From contig NZ_CP007215.2 of assembly GCF_000300455.3 (NCBI RefSeq), forward strand, positions 4,216,001 to 4,280,000: a stretch of 64,000 nucleotides of DNA, written 5' to 3'. This document shows positions 25,750 to 35,012 of this stretch, in pieces (positions within the stretch are counted from its first letter, which is position 1; each line of letters starts with the position of its first letter). The DNA comes from Kosakonia sacchari SP1 (GTDB lineage Bacteria; Pseudomonadota; Gammaproteobacteria; Enterobacterales; Enterobacteriaceae). Under the pieces are notes generated by a model, which was not told the origin of the DNA, did not search any database, and saw only the letters and a program-made list of their open reading frames with translations. Position numbers and translations under genes: made by a program.

Positions 25750-26274
25750 ATGGAAAAAGAAGGGAAACTACGCTTACTGACGTCTGGTGAAGTAAGAATG
25801 GCCAGAGCTGTATTCGGTGACTCAATCGAATATCACAAAGTTTGGGTACACCATGATAGCTATTTTCCATTCGGCCTTCAGCCGGAAAATGCAGGGATGG
25901 CGCCGAATGGAGAACTCTACTTCCGGGCATGGTACACAGATGATTTTTCAGTATCTGACCTTCCTCATCGGCACATCTTTATCCATGAAATGTGTCATGT
26001 ATGGCAACGAGGCAGAGGCATGAACGTGCGGTTGAATGGATTAATAAGCAAGCTGGTCAGTTATCACTATACGCTTAATGGCCGCCCGTTAAGAAGGTAT
26101 CCGATGGAACAACAAGCGCAAATAATTACCGACTGGCACATACTACATACTTACGGCTATATCGCGTGGTGCACACTGAGAGAACGGGGCGATATCACAC
26201 TTGATGGTGATATTTCAGAAAATGTCATTCGTCCTCAATATCAAAAAACGCTACAAAACTTCCCATGGTGCTGA
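25750..26274 (+). CDS. Zinc metallopeptidase-like protein, Vgr/Rhs-related, possible effector
   Basis: A 174-residue protein with HEMCH (an HExxH zinc site) near residue 79. The N-terminus LTSGEVRMARAVFGDSIEYHKV and NGELYFRAWYTDDFS match the small 'vgr-related' proteins that accompany Rhs or T6SS loci. The ATG at 25750 has AGGGA 8 nt upstream; a TTG 15 codons earlier is a weaker start. It is followed after 2 bp by a lipoprotein gene, an effector/immunity-like arrangement. No T6SS structural gene lies in the window. AT-rich compared with its neighbours. Confidence 0.65.
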   Translation: MEKEGKLRLLTSGEVRMARAVFGDSIEYHKVWVHHDSYFPFGLQPENAGMAPNGELYFRAWYTDDFSVSDLPHRHIFIHEMCHVWQRGRGMNVRLNGLISKLVSYHYTLNGRPLRRYPMEQQAQIITDWHILHTYGYIAWCTLRERGDITLDGDISENVIRPQYQKTLQNFPWC

Positions 26275-26276
26275 TC

Positions 26277-26708
26277 ATGAAAAAAAGGATCTTTTTTATA
26301 CTCCTGTTTCCTTGTACGTTTATATTGGCAGGCTGTCCCGGGCAAGGGGATAGGCTGCAACCCGATGAAATAACAACAGTAAAAAAAACAGGAAATAATA
26401 TTTGTTTTCTGGTCCCTGATGCAGCGGAGTATCAACCTACCATAATGACAATTGGTCTACGTGATAAGCCAGCAGAAAAAATGTGGCGAGGTGATAACCC
26501 AGCCTTAAAAGTACAAAATGGCCAGCTATGTATTCCCCCAGCACTTTATACTTTTCCTGAAAACGGCCAGTATGTTGTCCGTTATGTCCTCAAATCCAGC
26601 CAGCAAAATAAACCTGTCAGAAGTGTCGTTGCCGCCATTGAAGTAACGAAAACCGGCGTTCGTAACCTTCCCCTCCAAAGCAATGAAGGCGTGAGATATT
26701 ATCAATAA
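26277..26708 (+). CDS. Putative periplasmic lipoprotein, candidate immunity protein
   Basis: A 143-residue lipoprotein. The signal peptide MKKRIFFILLFPCTFI ends in the lipobox LAGC with Cys20. The mature part is beta-rich with no recognised domain. It starts right after the metallopeptidase stop. Similar small lipoproteins have been annotated as T6SS immunity lipoproteins, so it may protect against the upstream protein. Pairing is inferred from adjacency and AT content. Confidence 0.65.
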   Translation: MKKRIFFILLFPCTFILAGCPGQGDRLQPDEITTVKKTGNNICFLVPDAAEYQPTIMTIGLRDKPAEKMWRGDNPALKVQNGQLCIPPALYTFPENGQYVVRYVLKSSQQNKPVRSVVAAIEVTKTGVRNLPLQSNEGVRYYQ

Positions 26709-26887
26709 CGCGGTTACAGGGCTCGCCCAATCTTGGTGAGCTCTGAGCCGAACATCTTTATTCCATTCATCATCCCTACATATGACTTCTCTTATCGATA
26801 CTAATGATATTTACGCTGTTATCATTTCCATCATAAATAGCTTCGTGTAACGATAGCGTATGATGTCAGCGATTTATTGGAGAGAAT

Positions 26888-27708
26888 ATGAGCACGCCAG
26901 CAGAGCAGCTTCTGGAGGTTGCCTGGTATATGTCGAAGTATGGTCTGGACAACCCACCGCCACTATTTGGTGTTGATCAATGGAACGAAGCATACGCTCT
27001 TTTCTATCCGCGGTTTGGGGCGGGAAAATCTTCAGAAGAGTTTTACAACAGTCTTAAAAACTGCCGAGGTCGCTTTGATTCATGGATGCCAAACCCACGT
27101 AGAGGCTGGCGTAACAGTGATGGCACGCCAAAAAAATTGCCTGCCGCTTCACAACGCGTTATGGAGCGAATGAATGCACTAACAGAGCACATTGCAGAAC
27201 AACATGTTTTGTCGTTAATCACAGCGAATACCTTTGAGCAAGCACAGCAGGATATAGAACATATCCAGAAGGATAAGAATCTCGACGAAACCACACGAGA
27301 GCGGTTGGTTGCAGCCCGCCTGGGTCAGGAGATTTCAGGAAGGCGTGTTTAATACTTTACCCTGTATGCCCGATTACCGGGATAGCGTTTCTTCCCATGT
27401 TAAGGGCCAGCCACATTAAACCCTGGTCAGCGTGTAGTACTGGAAAAGAACGTCTCGATCCTTATAACGGACTCATGCTGGCAGCGCATATTGACGTTCT
27501 TTTCGACCAGGGCTGGATGTCATTCGAAGACGATGGCCGACTCTTATTTAGCAAGGAACTGAACAATGAGGTAATTGAACAGCTAAAGCTCCCTGCAAAA
27601 ATTCCCCCAGTTACTGAGCAGTCAAAAATTTATCTCAAGTGGCATCGCGAAAATGTACTCAGAGTTGCCGGTAAAAAGAGAGCAAAAAAAGTTGAAGCGC
27701 TATTATGA
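26888..27708 (+). pseudogene. HNH endonuclease, frameshifted
   Basis: Two reading frames together encode one protein of about 273 residues. The first part (26888-27352) gives 154 residues; the second (27397-27708 when started at an internal ATG) carries the HNH_2-like core LRASHIKPWSACSTGKERLDPYNGLML. In the frame of the second part, the sequence just upstream reads GDFRKACLILYPVCPITGIAFLPM, which is the expected linker. Adding one G near 27328-27329 would join the frames, so a single-base deletion is the likely lesion. A sequencing error is the alternative. GGAG precedes the start. Confidence 0.75.
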
Positions 27709-27751
27709 AAATGATGAAAGTAATAATCGAGATAGCCACGCTGCCAGTAAG

Positions 27752-28648
27752 TTACTTCGCTACTGTCTCAAACTCTCCCTGCACCCACTGTTTAAACCGC
27801 TGCACATCTTGCCGCTGCGCTTTCTCGCGGCTGGTCACAAAATAATAATTCCCGCCGGGTAATTTGCCGGGCAACGCGATGCGCAGCAGCTTCTGTGCCA
27901 GCGCATTCTGGATCAATAACTCGCTGGCGAGCAGCACGCCCTGCCCGGCGATCGCCGCCTGAATCGCGTGCGTCTCATCGTCAAAACGAATGCCGGATTG
28001 CACCGGTAAACCTGCCGGGCCAAACGCCGCTTGCCAGTGCTGCCAGTCCGGTTCCGGCGTCGGGACATGGCGGTTTTCGATATGAAACAGCGTTAAGCCC
28101 ACCAGATCTTGCGGGCGCTTCAGCGCCAATTGCGGGCTGGCGACCAGCACAAAGCGATCGCGATACAGCAACGTGTTATCCAGCGTCTCATCGGCCTGCA
28201 TGCTGTAACGGATCGCGCAATCTGCCATTGCACCGCGCACATCCACCAGATCGGTGCTGCTGTGCAAACGCAGCTCCAGTTCAGGATGGCGTTGATGCAG
28301 CGAAGGAAGGCGCGGCACCAGCCAGTTGGTCAGGAAGTTGGAGGTGGTGCTTAGCGTCAACGCCCCCGGCTGACTGGCACTGTCGATGGTATCAACCGCT
28401 TCGCGCAGCGTGGCAAACATATTCCCCGATGCGCGAAACAGGATCTCTCCGGCAGCCGTTAACGTGACGCCGCGCGCCGAACGGTTAAACAAGCGTTGGT
28501 TCAAAGACGCTTCCAGCACACGGATCTGATGACTGATTGCCGTTGGCGTCACGCCAATCTCTTCCGCCGCCGCTTTAAAACTGGCATAGCGAGCAACGGC
28601 ATCAAAAGCGCGAATAGCGGAAAGCGGTGGTAAACGGCGCGTGCGCAT
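27752..28648 (-). CDS. LysR family transcriptional regulator (GcvA-like)
   Basis: A 298-residue regulator. The HTH near residues 18-40 (ASFKAAAEEIGVTPTAISHQI) is followed by RVLEASLNQRLFNR, and a periplasmic-binding-like effector domain spans about 90-290. GcvA-type features include the PPLSAIRAFDAVARYASF start. It is divergent from a 14-TM MFS exporter, its likely target. The effector is unknown. Confidence 0.9.
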   Translation of the reverse strand: MRTRRLPPLSAIRAFDAVARYASFKAAAEEIGVTPTAISHQIRVLEASLNQRLFNRSARGVTLTAAGEILFRASGNMFATLREAVDTIDSASQPGALTLSTTSNFLTNWLVPRLPSLHQRHPELELRLHSSTDLVDVRGAMADCAIRYSMQADETLDNTLLYRDRFVLVASPQLALKRPQDLVGLTLFHIENRHVPTPEPDWQHWQAAFGPAGLPVQSGIRFDDETHAIQAAIAGQGVLLASELLIQNALAQKLLRIALPGKLPGGNYYFVTSREKAQRQDVQRFKQWVQGEFETVAK

Positions 28649-28777
28649 AGCTGAATTTAACTCATCTTTTGCTGAAAAATATGACTTTGCCTGACCTGCA
28701 AATAAAGGCGTAGCCTTTCATGCATCGGGAATAACCATGAATGTTATTCATCCTTTGTAGATTAACAGGAAAACCTC

Positions 28778-30130
28778 ATGACGCAACTCAACGCACTGGC
28801 TGCGCCCGCTTCAACACGCTATTTTGCACTGCTGGCGCCAGGCATCGCCCAGGCGCTGATCGCGCTGGATTACGCCATTATCTACGTTGCGCTACCAACG
28901 CTGGCGCACGATTTACAGCTCTCGCTTAGCGCGATGCAGTGGGTGGTGTCGCTCTACGGCCTGACCTTCGCCGCGCTACTGTTGCTCGGCGGAAACTTGT
29001 GCGATCGCTTTGGCGCAAGGCGCGTTTTCAGCACCGGCATGGCGCTGTTTTTACTGGCATCCGCCCTCGGCGGGCTGGCACACAGTGGCGAACTGTTGCT
29101 GGTTGCCCGCGCCGGGCAAGGCATCGCCGCAGCGCTACTACAACCCGCGGTGCTGGCCCTGATCGGGCAACGCTTTCACGGAAAATCGCACCGCCGCGCG
29201 CTGGCAATCTGGAGTGCGATTGGCGCACTTGGATTGGTGGCGGGCGTGGTACTCGGCGGCGTACTCACAACGCTAAGCTGGCGGGCAATCTTCTTTATCA
29301 ACCTGCCGCCAGGCTTGCTGGCGCTGTGGCGGGTGAAGCGCGATTTTCAGCACTTGATCCCGCAACGTGACACGCCACGTTCCGGCGTTGGTGCGCTGGT
29401 TGGCTGCGCAGCCGCCGGCGCACTGGTATGGGCGTTAATGCGCTATGGCGAAACGGGCACGGCGGATTTTCTCGCCAACCGGCTGGCAGCGGCGATGTTG
29501 TTGCTGTTTATTTTGCATGAGCGCTTTGCCCCGCAGCCGCTGTTATCGCGCGCCTTGCGCAGCCTGCCAGGCCTACAAAGTGGCTGGCTGAGCAGCGCCT
29601 GTTATATGGCGAGCGTCGGCAGCCAGTTCTACGCCATGACACTCTTGTGGCAACAGACATTACAGCTCGACGCCGTCACCACCGGGCTACTGTTCACGCC
29701 GCTGGCGCTGCTGATTGTGGCGGGCAACGCGCTCTACACCCGACTAACGGCGCGTTATGCCAGCGCGAAAGTACTGACGGCAGGATTTGCCAGCGCCGTG
29801 CTCGGCCTGTGGCTGCTGGCCATTTCGCTGGAGGATCCGATGTCGCCCGCGTTTATGTTCGGCATTGCGCTGAGCGGTATTGGCCACGGATTGATATACC
29901 CGGCAATGTTTGCCGTGGGGTTAATGGCAGTACCCGCGCACCAGCAGGGGCGCGCCAGTGCGCTGATGATTACCAGCCAATACATCGCCGGAGCGATGAT
30001 GCTCGCGATCATTTCCGTGCTGCTGGGCGCGCAGCCGGACTTAACCGCATGGTCAGTCGTCTTTCATCTGTTGTGCGGCGCAGCCGTGGCGGGCATGGTG
30101 ATCGCACTCTGCACCCGGGAGCAGCGATAG
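28778..30130 (+). CDS. DHA2 (14-TM) MFS exporter, EmrB/QacA type
   Basis: A 450-residue inner-membrane transporter with about 14 hydrophobic segments. Motif D1, LDYAIIYVALPTLAHDLQLS, is in TM1 and motif A, GGNLCDRFGARRVF, follows TM2; the antiporter motif C region GALGLVAGVVLGGVL is in TM5. AGGA precedes the ATG. It is probably a drug or metabolite proton antiporter under control of the divergent LysR regulator. The substrate is not known. Confidence 0.88.
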   Translation: MTQLNALAAPASTRYFALLAPGIAQALIALDYAIIYVALPTLAHDLQLSLSAMQWVVSLYGLTFAALLLLGGNLCDRFGARRVFSTGMALFLLASALGGLAHSGELLLVARAGQGIAAALLQPAVLALIGQRFHGKSHRRALAIWSAIGALGLVAGVVLGGVLTTLSWRAIFFINLPPGLLALWRVKRDFQHLIPQRDTPRSGVGALVGCAAAGALVWALMRYGETGTADFLANRLAAAMLLLFILHERFAPQPLLSRALRSLPGLQSGWLSSACYMASVGSQFYAMTLLWQQTLQLDAVTTGLLFTPLALLIVAGNALYTRLTARYASAKVLTAGFASAVLGLWLLAISLEDPMSPAFMFGIALSGIGHGLIYPAMFAVGLMAVPAHQQGRASALMITSQYIAGAMMLAIISVLLGAQPDLTAWSVVFHLLCGAAVAGMVIALCTREQR

Positions 30131-30135
30131 CGCTG

Positions 30136-30756
30136 TTACGGTTTACTCCACTTTTCGCAAAATGCCTCGATGCGTTCATCCTGAAAATCAGCCAGCCGCT
30201 CAATGATGGTTTCCAGCGGCCAGTCCCACCAGGCAATCTGCTGCAACTGGTGGCCGATATGCGGCGCGAAGCGCAAGCGGATCGTTTTTGCCGGGACGCC
30301 GCCGACGATGGTGTAAGGCGCGACATTTTTACTCACTACCGCACCGGCGGCGATCACCGCGCCGTCGCCCACGGTCACGCCAGGCAATACAATGGCCGCA
30401 TGGCCGATCCAAACATCATTGCCAATGGTGACGCTGTCGCCACGGCGACGCGCGAAAAAGTCGTGATCGCGCGTGGCGCTGGCAGAGTAGTACTCGGGGC
30501 AGTAGGTGATGCGATGCTGCGACGGGCGTTCCATCGGATGATTGGGCGCGCCGATACGCACATTGTTGGCGATCGCCACAAATTTACCGATCTGCGCATC
30601 GGCGACGGTGCAGTATTCCCCCAGGTAGGAGAAATCCCCCAGCGTGGCGTACTCCATCAAACTGTTGGCCAGCACTTCACACTGTTGGCCAATTTTGCAT
30701 TCGCGTATGCGTACGCTGGGGTCTATCCAGGTTTCGGCGAGTTTTACGAGCTTCAT
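30136..30756 (-). CDS. Hexapeptide-repeat acyltransferase, phosphonate-metabolism-associated type
   Basis: A 206-residue left-handed beta-helix acyltransferase. Imperfect hexapeptide repeats run from about residue 15 to 165, with the catalytic-His region NHPMERPSQHRITY and the C-terminal coil AAGAVVSKNVAPYTIVGGVPAK. The N-terminal WIDPSVRIRECKIG and the NHPMERxxQH motif match the phosphonate-linked family (TIGR03308 type). No phn genes lie here, so its acceptor is open. It is convergent with the MFS gene, 5 bp away. Confidence 0.82.
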   Translation of the reverse strand: MKLVKLAETWIDPSVRIRECKIGQQCEVLANSLMEYATLGDFSYLGEYCTVADAQIGKFVAIANNVRIGAPNHPMERPSQHRITYCPEYYSASATRDHDFFARRRGDSVTIGNDVWIGHAAIVLPGVTVGDGAVIAAGAVVSKNVAPYTIVGGVPAKTIRLRFAPHIGHQLQQIAWWDWPLETIIERLADFQDERIEAFCEKWSKP

Positions 30757-31310
30757 TGGTGGTTTCCCTCATGACAGATCGCACTACTTTATGCCGGTTC
30801 TGTGTAGGGAAAATGACGGGGAGAGAGGGATTTTGGGTAAATTTGACGGGTAATAATACAATGTCGATGCAAAAAGCGCTTGTAATTATACAAAATGATT
30901 CAACTTTATAAGTTTATTTTAATAAACCGTTACACATAATAGATATTTCTGGCTTTAATCTAACTCCTATTTGCGTCAGCATATTAAAAAAACTTACCCC
31001 CTGAAATTTCAATTTTTATCTCGAAGCTATTTACTCCTTCGCTGAAATAGCTTAGCTGCTTTACCCGGCAAACCAAATAATAAAGATTCATGTGATGATG
31101 ATTTACCTCATTCGTTATGGATAAAATATATCACTGCGAGTTTCTTTTAGAGATCTGTAATATTTATGGGAGGAGATAACGAAAATAATAAAGATGCCGT
31201 ATGGCGCCTTGGGAACAGGACGCTCTTTCGATACAACATTACATCAGGTGAATTCTTGCACGGCATAACAGAATCTATCCTTGCTCATTATTTACGCAAC
31301 CTACTTTAGG
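30757..31310. other. AT-rich intergenic stretch, no gene seen
   Basis: About 550 bp with no credible reading frame on either strand. It marks a drop in GC between the core-like genes to the left and the toxin/immunity array to the right. Its left part holds the promoter region of the acyltransferase gene. Confidence 0.6.
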
Positions 31311-31661
31311 TTACATAATTAACACACTACTGTTTACTACCACATATGGCTTTATACGCACTTCTATTCTGGTAAGAAATTCTCCATGGCGGCTTTCCGC
31401 ATATAAATACTCCCCCGACTTGTCATTTCTTATAGAGAATGAGCTCACTCCCTCAATATAACTGTGGGCATTTTCGTGCTGACCACTTGTCAGGTTATAT
31501 TGAATCCAACCGGCAGCAATGCTGTATGAAAATTGAACGCAAAAGCCATAATCATCACTATATTCATATAAAAAGCTACCAGCATCTTTATCCAAACAAA
31601 CAGGGGAACTCTCAAAAAAAGCCAGAAGATCTAACTCATCAGGACTACTTTCAATAAACAT
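31311..31661 (-). CDS. Orphan immunity-like small protein
   Basis: A 116-residue acidic, aromatic-rich soluble protein starting MFIESSPDELDLLAFF. It is not recognised. Size, acidity, low GC and position at the end of a decayed CDI array suggest an immunity protein for a lost toxin. Its start overlaps the end of an 85-codon start-less frame (31651-31908), the geometry seen between a CdiA-CT toxin and its cdiI gene. Confidence 0.5.
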   Translation of the reverse strand: MFIESSPDELDLLAFFESSPVCLDKDAGSFLYEYSDDYGFCVQFSYSIAAGWIQYNLTSGQHENAHSYIEGVSSFSIRNDKSGEYLYAESRHGEFLTRIEVRIKPYVVVNSSVLIM

Positions 31662-31908
31662 TATTTCTTAACCCCATTTTTGGGAATGATAGCGATAAAT
31701 TTTCGGACTCATTCCTAATCATAAATATTGTCTGTAATACTATTGCTTTATCAGATGGTCCAATGAAAAAAGCCTCTGAGCAGGTCACCTGCGCTTGATT
31801 AAGAGCGTCATCCTTTGATGGACTCAGTAAATTTGTAAGAACACCTGTTTTACCTCCACGTACTTTTTGAGATTTCCGGGCTTGGACGTATTTCTTGTGG
31901 AAATATTT
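31651..31908 (-). pseudogene. C-terminal fragment, possibly a polymorphic-toxin tip
   Basis: An open frame of 85 codons without a start codon at its head. It includes YVQARKSQKVRGGKTGV, and the stop overlaps the ATG of the 116-residue gene. It lies directly downstream of cdiI and is AT-rich. The missing start and the position suggest the 3' remnant of a displaced toxin module. The toxin class is not recognised. Confidence 0.4.
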
Positions 31909-31953
31909 TTAAAACATCACTTCATTTTAGCGAAATAGATTACCAAATAGTAT

Positions 31954-32391
31954 TTACTCCTTTAGGAACTCATAAAATTTGATGACACTTTCCATATCAG
32001 CACTCCATTCTGATATTTTCACACCATCTTCATTATGGGTAATGCGAGGCTCAATGAACTCATTTATTTTTTCAGCAGAAAAGGCATTGCATTTATCAAG
32101 AAATAATATTTTATTTTGTACAAAAACTTTAGCACCACAAAAATACAAAACCCATGTAAATATAAAATTTGCATTATCAGGCTCATACATTGAGACAGCT
32201 AAAGCTGCATGGTTCCTATTCTTAAATCCCTGTTCAAGAGACACAAGCCAATTCTTTTTGTAATCATTCAGAGTCCAATATGAAAGAAGGATGTTCATTG
32301 CTTCTTTATAGTCGTTTATTACTATTGCTGCTGGCAAAACTAGTTCGCCCTCAACATGTACAACTTCTTTTTCTGGAAAAATACCAAACAT
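31954..32391 (-). CDS. cdiI: CdiI immunity protein, Enterobacter cloacae (ECL) type
   Basis: A 145-residue intact frame. MFGIFPEKEVVHVEGELVLP and WLVSLEQGFKNRNHAALAVSMYEP strongly resemble the CdiI protein of E. cloacae that neutralises a 16S rRNA-cleaving CdiA-CT. It begins 2 bp after the stop of the matching toxin domain. Because the cdiA fragment is broken, this gene may serve only as protection against neighbours delivering the same toxin. Confidence 0.8.
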   Translation of the reverse strand: MFGIFPEKEVVHVEGELVLPAAIVINDYKEAMNILLSYWTLNDYKKNWLVSLEQGFKNRNHAALAVSMYEPDNANFIFTWVLYFCGAKVFVQNKILFLDKCNAFSAEKINEFIEPRITHNEDGVKISEWSADMESVIKFYEFLKE

Positions 32392-32393
32392 AA

Positions 32394-33495
32394 TTAGTCC
32401 TTAATCCTGTTTAAATTTTCATCATAAGTTCCCATCCTGTTTCCTTTGCGATCAAACATTTTCCAGTCATTTGTTACATTATGGCTATCAATATCATGTG
32501 TAATATAGGTTTTACCGCCAAAGTATGCAGGTTGACCATGTGAATTAAATGTTACTTTATATGGAGGAATTCTGGGATCAAATCCCAAATTTTTAGCGGC
32601 TTTATCGGCTTCTTTTCCTTTAAGGGCTAGATAAGCCAAATCATCTTTACTTGGACCATCAGGGATGGGGGTAACCGTCGTATTACCGCCAGTATTTGGG
32701 TTACCGTCTGGGTTACCTGTATTGGTTGCTCCCTATTCAAAAGGTTGATCAGAACCGGTATGCGTTGCTCCCTGTTCACCACTCCGATCAGGATTAACCA
32801 ATTTCCCACCTGTCAGGTCCGGATTATAAATCTGGTCTCCAGCAGTATCAGTAAGCTGCTTCTTGTCGTACTCCGAATAACACACCCATCCGAACATACA
32901 TTCAGTCGCGTTGTCCAGCCAATCTATCCACGTTTTTATTTTTTTATCGATACTCTTGGCTACATCCTCCCTGGCTTTCGCCATCACTACATCGCCTGGC
33001 AAGACACCATACGGAGCCGGCCGTTGCTCGTCCTCATATCCCTCGGTGTTGTTTTCAACCGTCGTTTTACCGGCCTGCGCACCCGCTATAGCATTTGCCC
33101 CACTGTCTCCCACCAGCCAGCCCGGACGCTAAAGTGGCCAGCGCCGAAACAGTTTGTTTCTGCTCCTCACTTAGTTTGCTGACATCTTTTATGCCCCACG
33201 CGTCGAGGGCAATTATCCCGGCCAGTTCACCCGTTGCAGCGCCTGCCGCTGCAGTGGCTGCGTTTTTTCCGCTCGCCGCTGCCAGTGCCGCATTGACCAC
33301 CGCGTGTGCAAGAACAAGTCCGGCGGGATTGGTGTCCGGGATCTGTTTCACAATTTCACCAGCAATATACGGCGCAGCGGCACCTGCGAGCGCGGCTTTA
33401 ATATTGCCACCAGCCAGCGCCTGTATCGCCGCCGTGGCTGCCGTTATACCGCGCTGAAGCGGGCTTCCCGTACCCGGATGGCCTTTGTTCAGGGT
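32394..33495 (-). pseudogene. cdiA: CdiA C-terminal remnant: pretoxin/VENN region plus ECL-type rRNase toxin domain
   Basis: The 3' end of a CDI effector gene. The frame from 33495 encodes the alanine-rich pretoxin region, then shifts near 33109-33115, where one copy of a GGTGGG repeat seems lost. The next frame holds VGDSGANAIAGAQAGKTTVENN with the VENN delimiter at about 33048-33059. An amber codon at 32733-32735 interrupts a Gln codon, judging by an adjacent near-repeat that has CAG. The tip ends with YITHDIDSHN and RMGTYDENLNRIKD, like CdiA-CT of E. cloacae and the colicin E3 nuclease. The 5' exporter part is absent; a TAG lies at 33496-33498. Confidence 0.75.
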
Positions 33496-33648
33496 CTATC
33501 GAGAGGGCAGCAAAATATCTACTGTGTCGTGGGGCAGCCCACTTAGGTTAGGTGCCTGTTAAATCAGTTCGATTTTTGTGGTTCCGGTTTGTTTACCATA
33601 TAAATTATCCACCCTCCCCTCACATTCAGTCCTAAGGGCTATTTGGCT

Positions 33649-33870
33649 TCAAACATTTTGCGCTGATATCTGCCATTTGCTTTCCTTGCTGTCACGCCAG
33701 GCATGCCATCCAGGCTGTAATCCAGCAAGATCTGCAATAGAGGGATCGAGATCAACGATATTCTTCAAGCTGAGCAACATAGCATCATCCTGCGTCACTG
33801 GTTCAGGTTGATTAGTATGAAATTACCAGCCCCCATCATCAAGATCATGTGAAACGTAGGCAATCTGATC
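33649..33870 (-). pseudogene. DUF2185/Imm33-like immunity protein fragment
   Basis: A 73-codon frame read from the IS-proximal side: AYVSHDLDDGGW, a TAA at 33823-33825 where the family has Tyr, then FHTNQPEP and LKNIVDLDPSIADLAGLQPGWHAWRD, to a TGA. It looks like the C-terminal half of a small immunity protein, carrying a nonsense mutation. The N-terminal half is missing, replaced by sequence next to an IS end. Confidence 0.45.
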
Positions 33871-33884
33871 TTACCCAGCAATAG

Positions 33885-35004
33885 TGGACACGCGACTAAG
33901 TGAGTAAACTCTCAACCAGAGGTGACTCACATGACAAAACCAGCACCAACCACCAAAAAGCCACGCAAGCAGCACTCGCCTGAATTTCGTCACGAAGCCC
34001 TGAAACTGGCTGGACGCATTGGTGTGGCCGCAGCCGCCCGCGAACTTAGCCTGTATGAATCTCAGCTTTATGCCTGGCGCAGCAAACAGCAGCAACAGAT
34101 GACCTCGTCAGAGCGCGAGAATGAACTGGCTGCCGAAAATGCCCGTCTCAAACGCCAGGTCGCGGAGCAGGCCGAAGAACTGGCCATTCTCCAAAAGGCC
34201 GCGACATACTTCGCGAAGCGCCTGAAATGAAGTATGTCTTCATCGAAAATCACCAGGCTGAATTCAGTATCAAAACCATGTGTCGCGTCCTCCGGGTGGC
34301 CCGTAGTGGCTGGTATGACTGGTGTCAGCGGCGTGTGAGGTTAAACTCACGCCAACAGTTCCGTAAGCGTTGTGACAACGCAGTGTGCGAGGTTTTTACT
34401 CAGGCAAAACAGCGCTACGGCGCACCGCGACTGGCAGATGAATTACGTGCGCGGGGGTATCGCTTCAATGTAAAAACCGTGGCGGCCAGCCTGCGCCGAC
34501 AGGGCCTGCGGGCAAAAGCCTCACGCCGGTTCAGCCCGGTCAGTTACCGTGAGCATGGGCTTGCGGTATCAGAGAATCTGCTGAAGCAGGATTTTCACGC
34601 TCGCGGCCCGAACCAGAAGTGGGCGGGCGACATAACGTATCTTCGTACTGATGAAGGCTGGCTATATCTGGCTGTCGTCATCGACCTGTGGCGGCGTAAA
34701 AGGCCGCAAAATGTCATCGTTCACACGGATCGTGGTGGTCAGTACTGTTCAGCGGATTATCAGGCGCTACTGAAACGACATAATCTGCGGGGCAGTATGA
34801 GTGCCAGAGGCAACTGCTACGATAATGCCTGTGTGGAAAGTTTCTTCCACTCTCTGAAGGTGGAGTGCATCCACGGAGTACGCTTTACCCGCCGTGAAAT
34901 AATGAGGACGACGGTGTTTAATTATATTGAGTGTGATTACAATCGCTGGCGTCGCCACAGTGCCTGTGGCGGTCTCAGTCCGGAACAGTTTGAAAATGAA
35001 AATC
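33885..35004 (+). mobile_element. IS3-family element A (IS1400/ISEhe3-like), 3' truncated
   Basis: The left end TGGACACGCGACTAAG begins at 33885. orfA and orfB follow in the IS3 arrangement. The right inverted repeat is missing: the end of orfB runs directly into the 40-bp terminal repeats of a second IS at 35005. Transposition-defective because it lacks one end and part of the transposase. Confidence 0.75.
33931..34230 (+). CDS. IS3-family transposase OrfA (element A)
   Basis: A 99-residue DNA-binding protein with an HTH in [30 protein letters not shown] and a leucine-zipper-like C-terminal helix ending [14 protein letters not shown]. The ATG at 33931 has GAGG 8 nt upstream. It overlaps orfB by 4 nt (ATGA). 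OrfA recognises IS ends and can repress transposition. Confidence 0.85.
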   Translation: MTKPAPTTKKPRKQHSPEFRHEALKLAGRIGVAAAARELSLYESQLYAWRSKQQQQMTSSERENELAAENARLKRQVAEQAEELAILQKAATYFAKRLK

Positions 35005-35012
35005 TGGACTGA
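34227..35012 (+). pseudogene. IS3-family transposase OrfB (element A), internally deleted
   Basis: A 261-residue rve/DDE integrase-core protein with an in-frame deletion. After AVVIDLW the sequence jumps to [18 protein letters not shown], skipping the roughly 27 residues found there in intact relatives. Such a loss would be explained by recombination between short repeats coding for Leu-Trp. The three acidic residues (in [16 protein letters not shown] and [11 protein letters not shown]) remain, but the core fold is damaged. The last codons and the stop are supplied by the neighbouring IS end. Confidence 0.7.
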
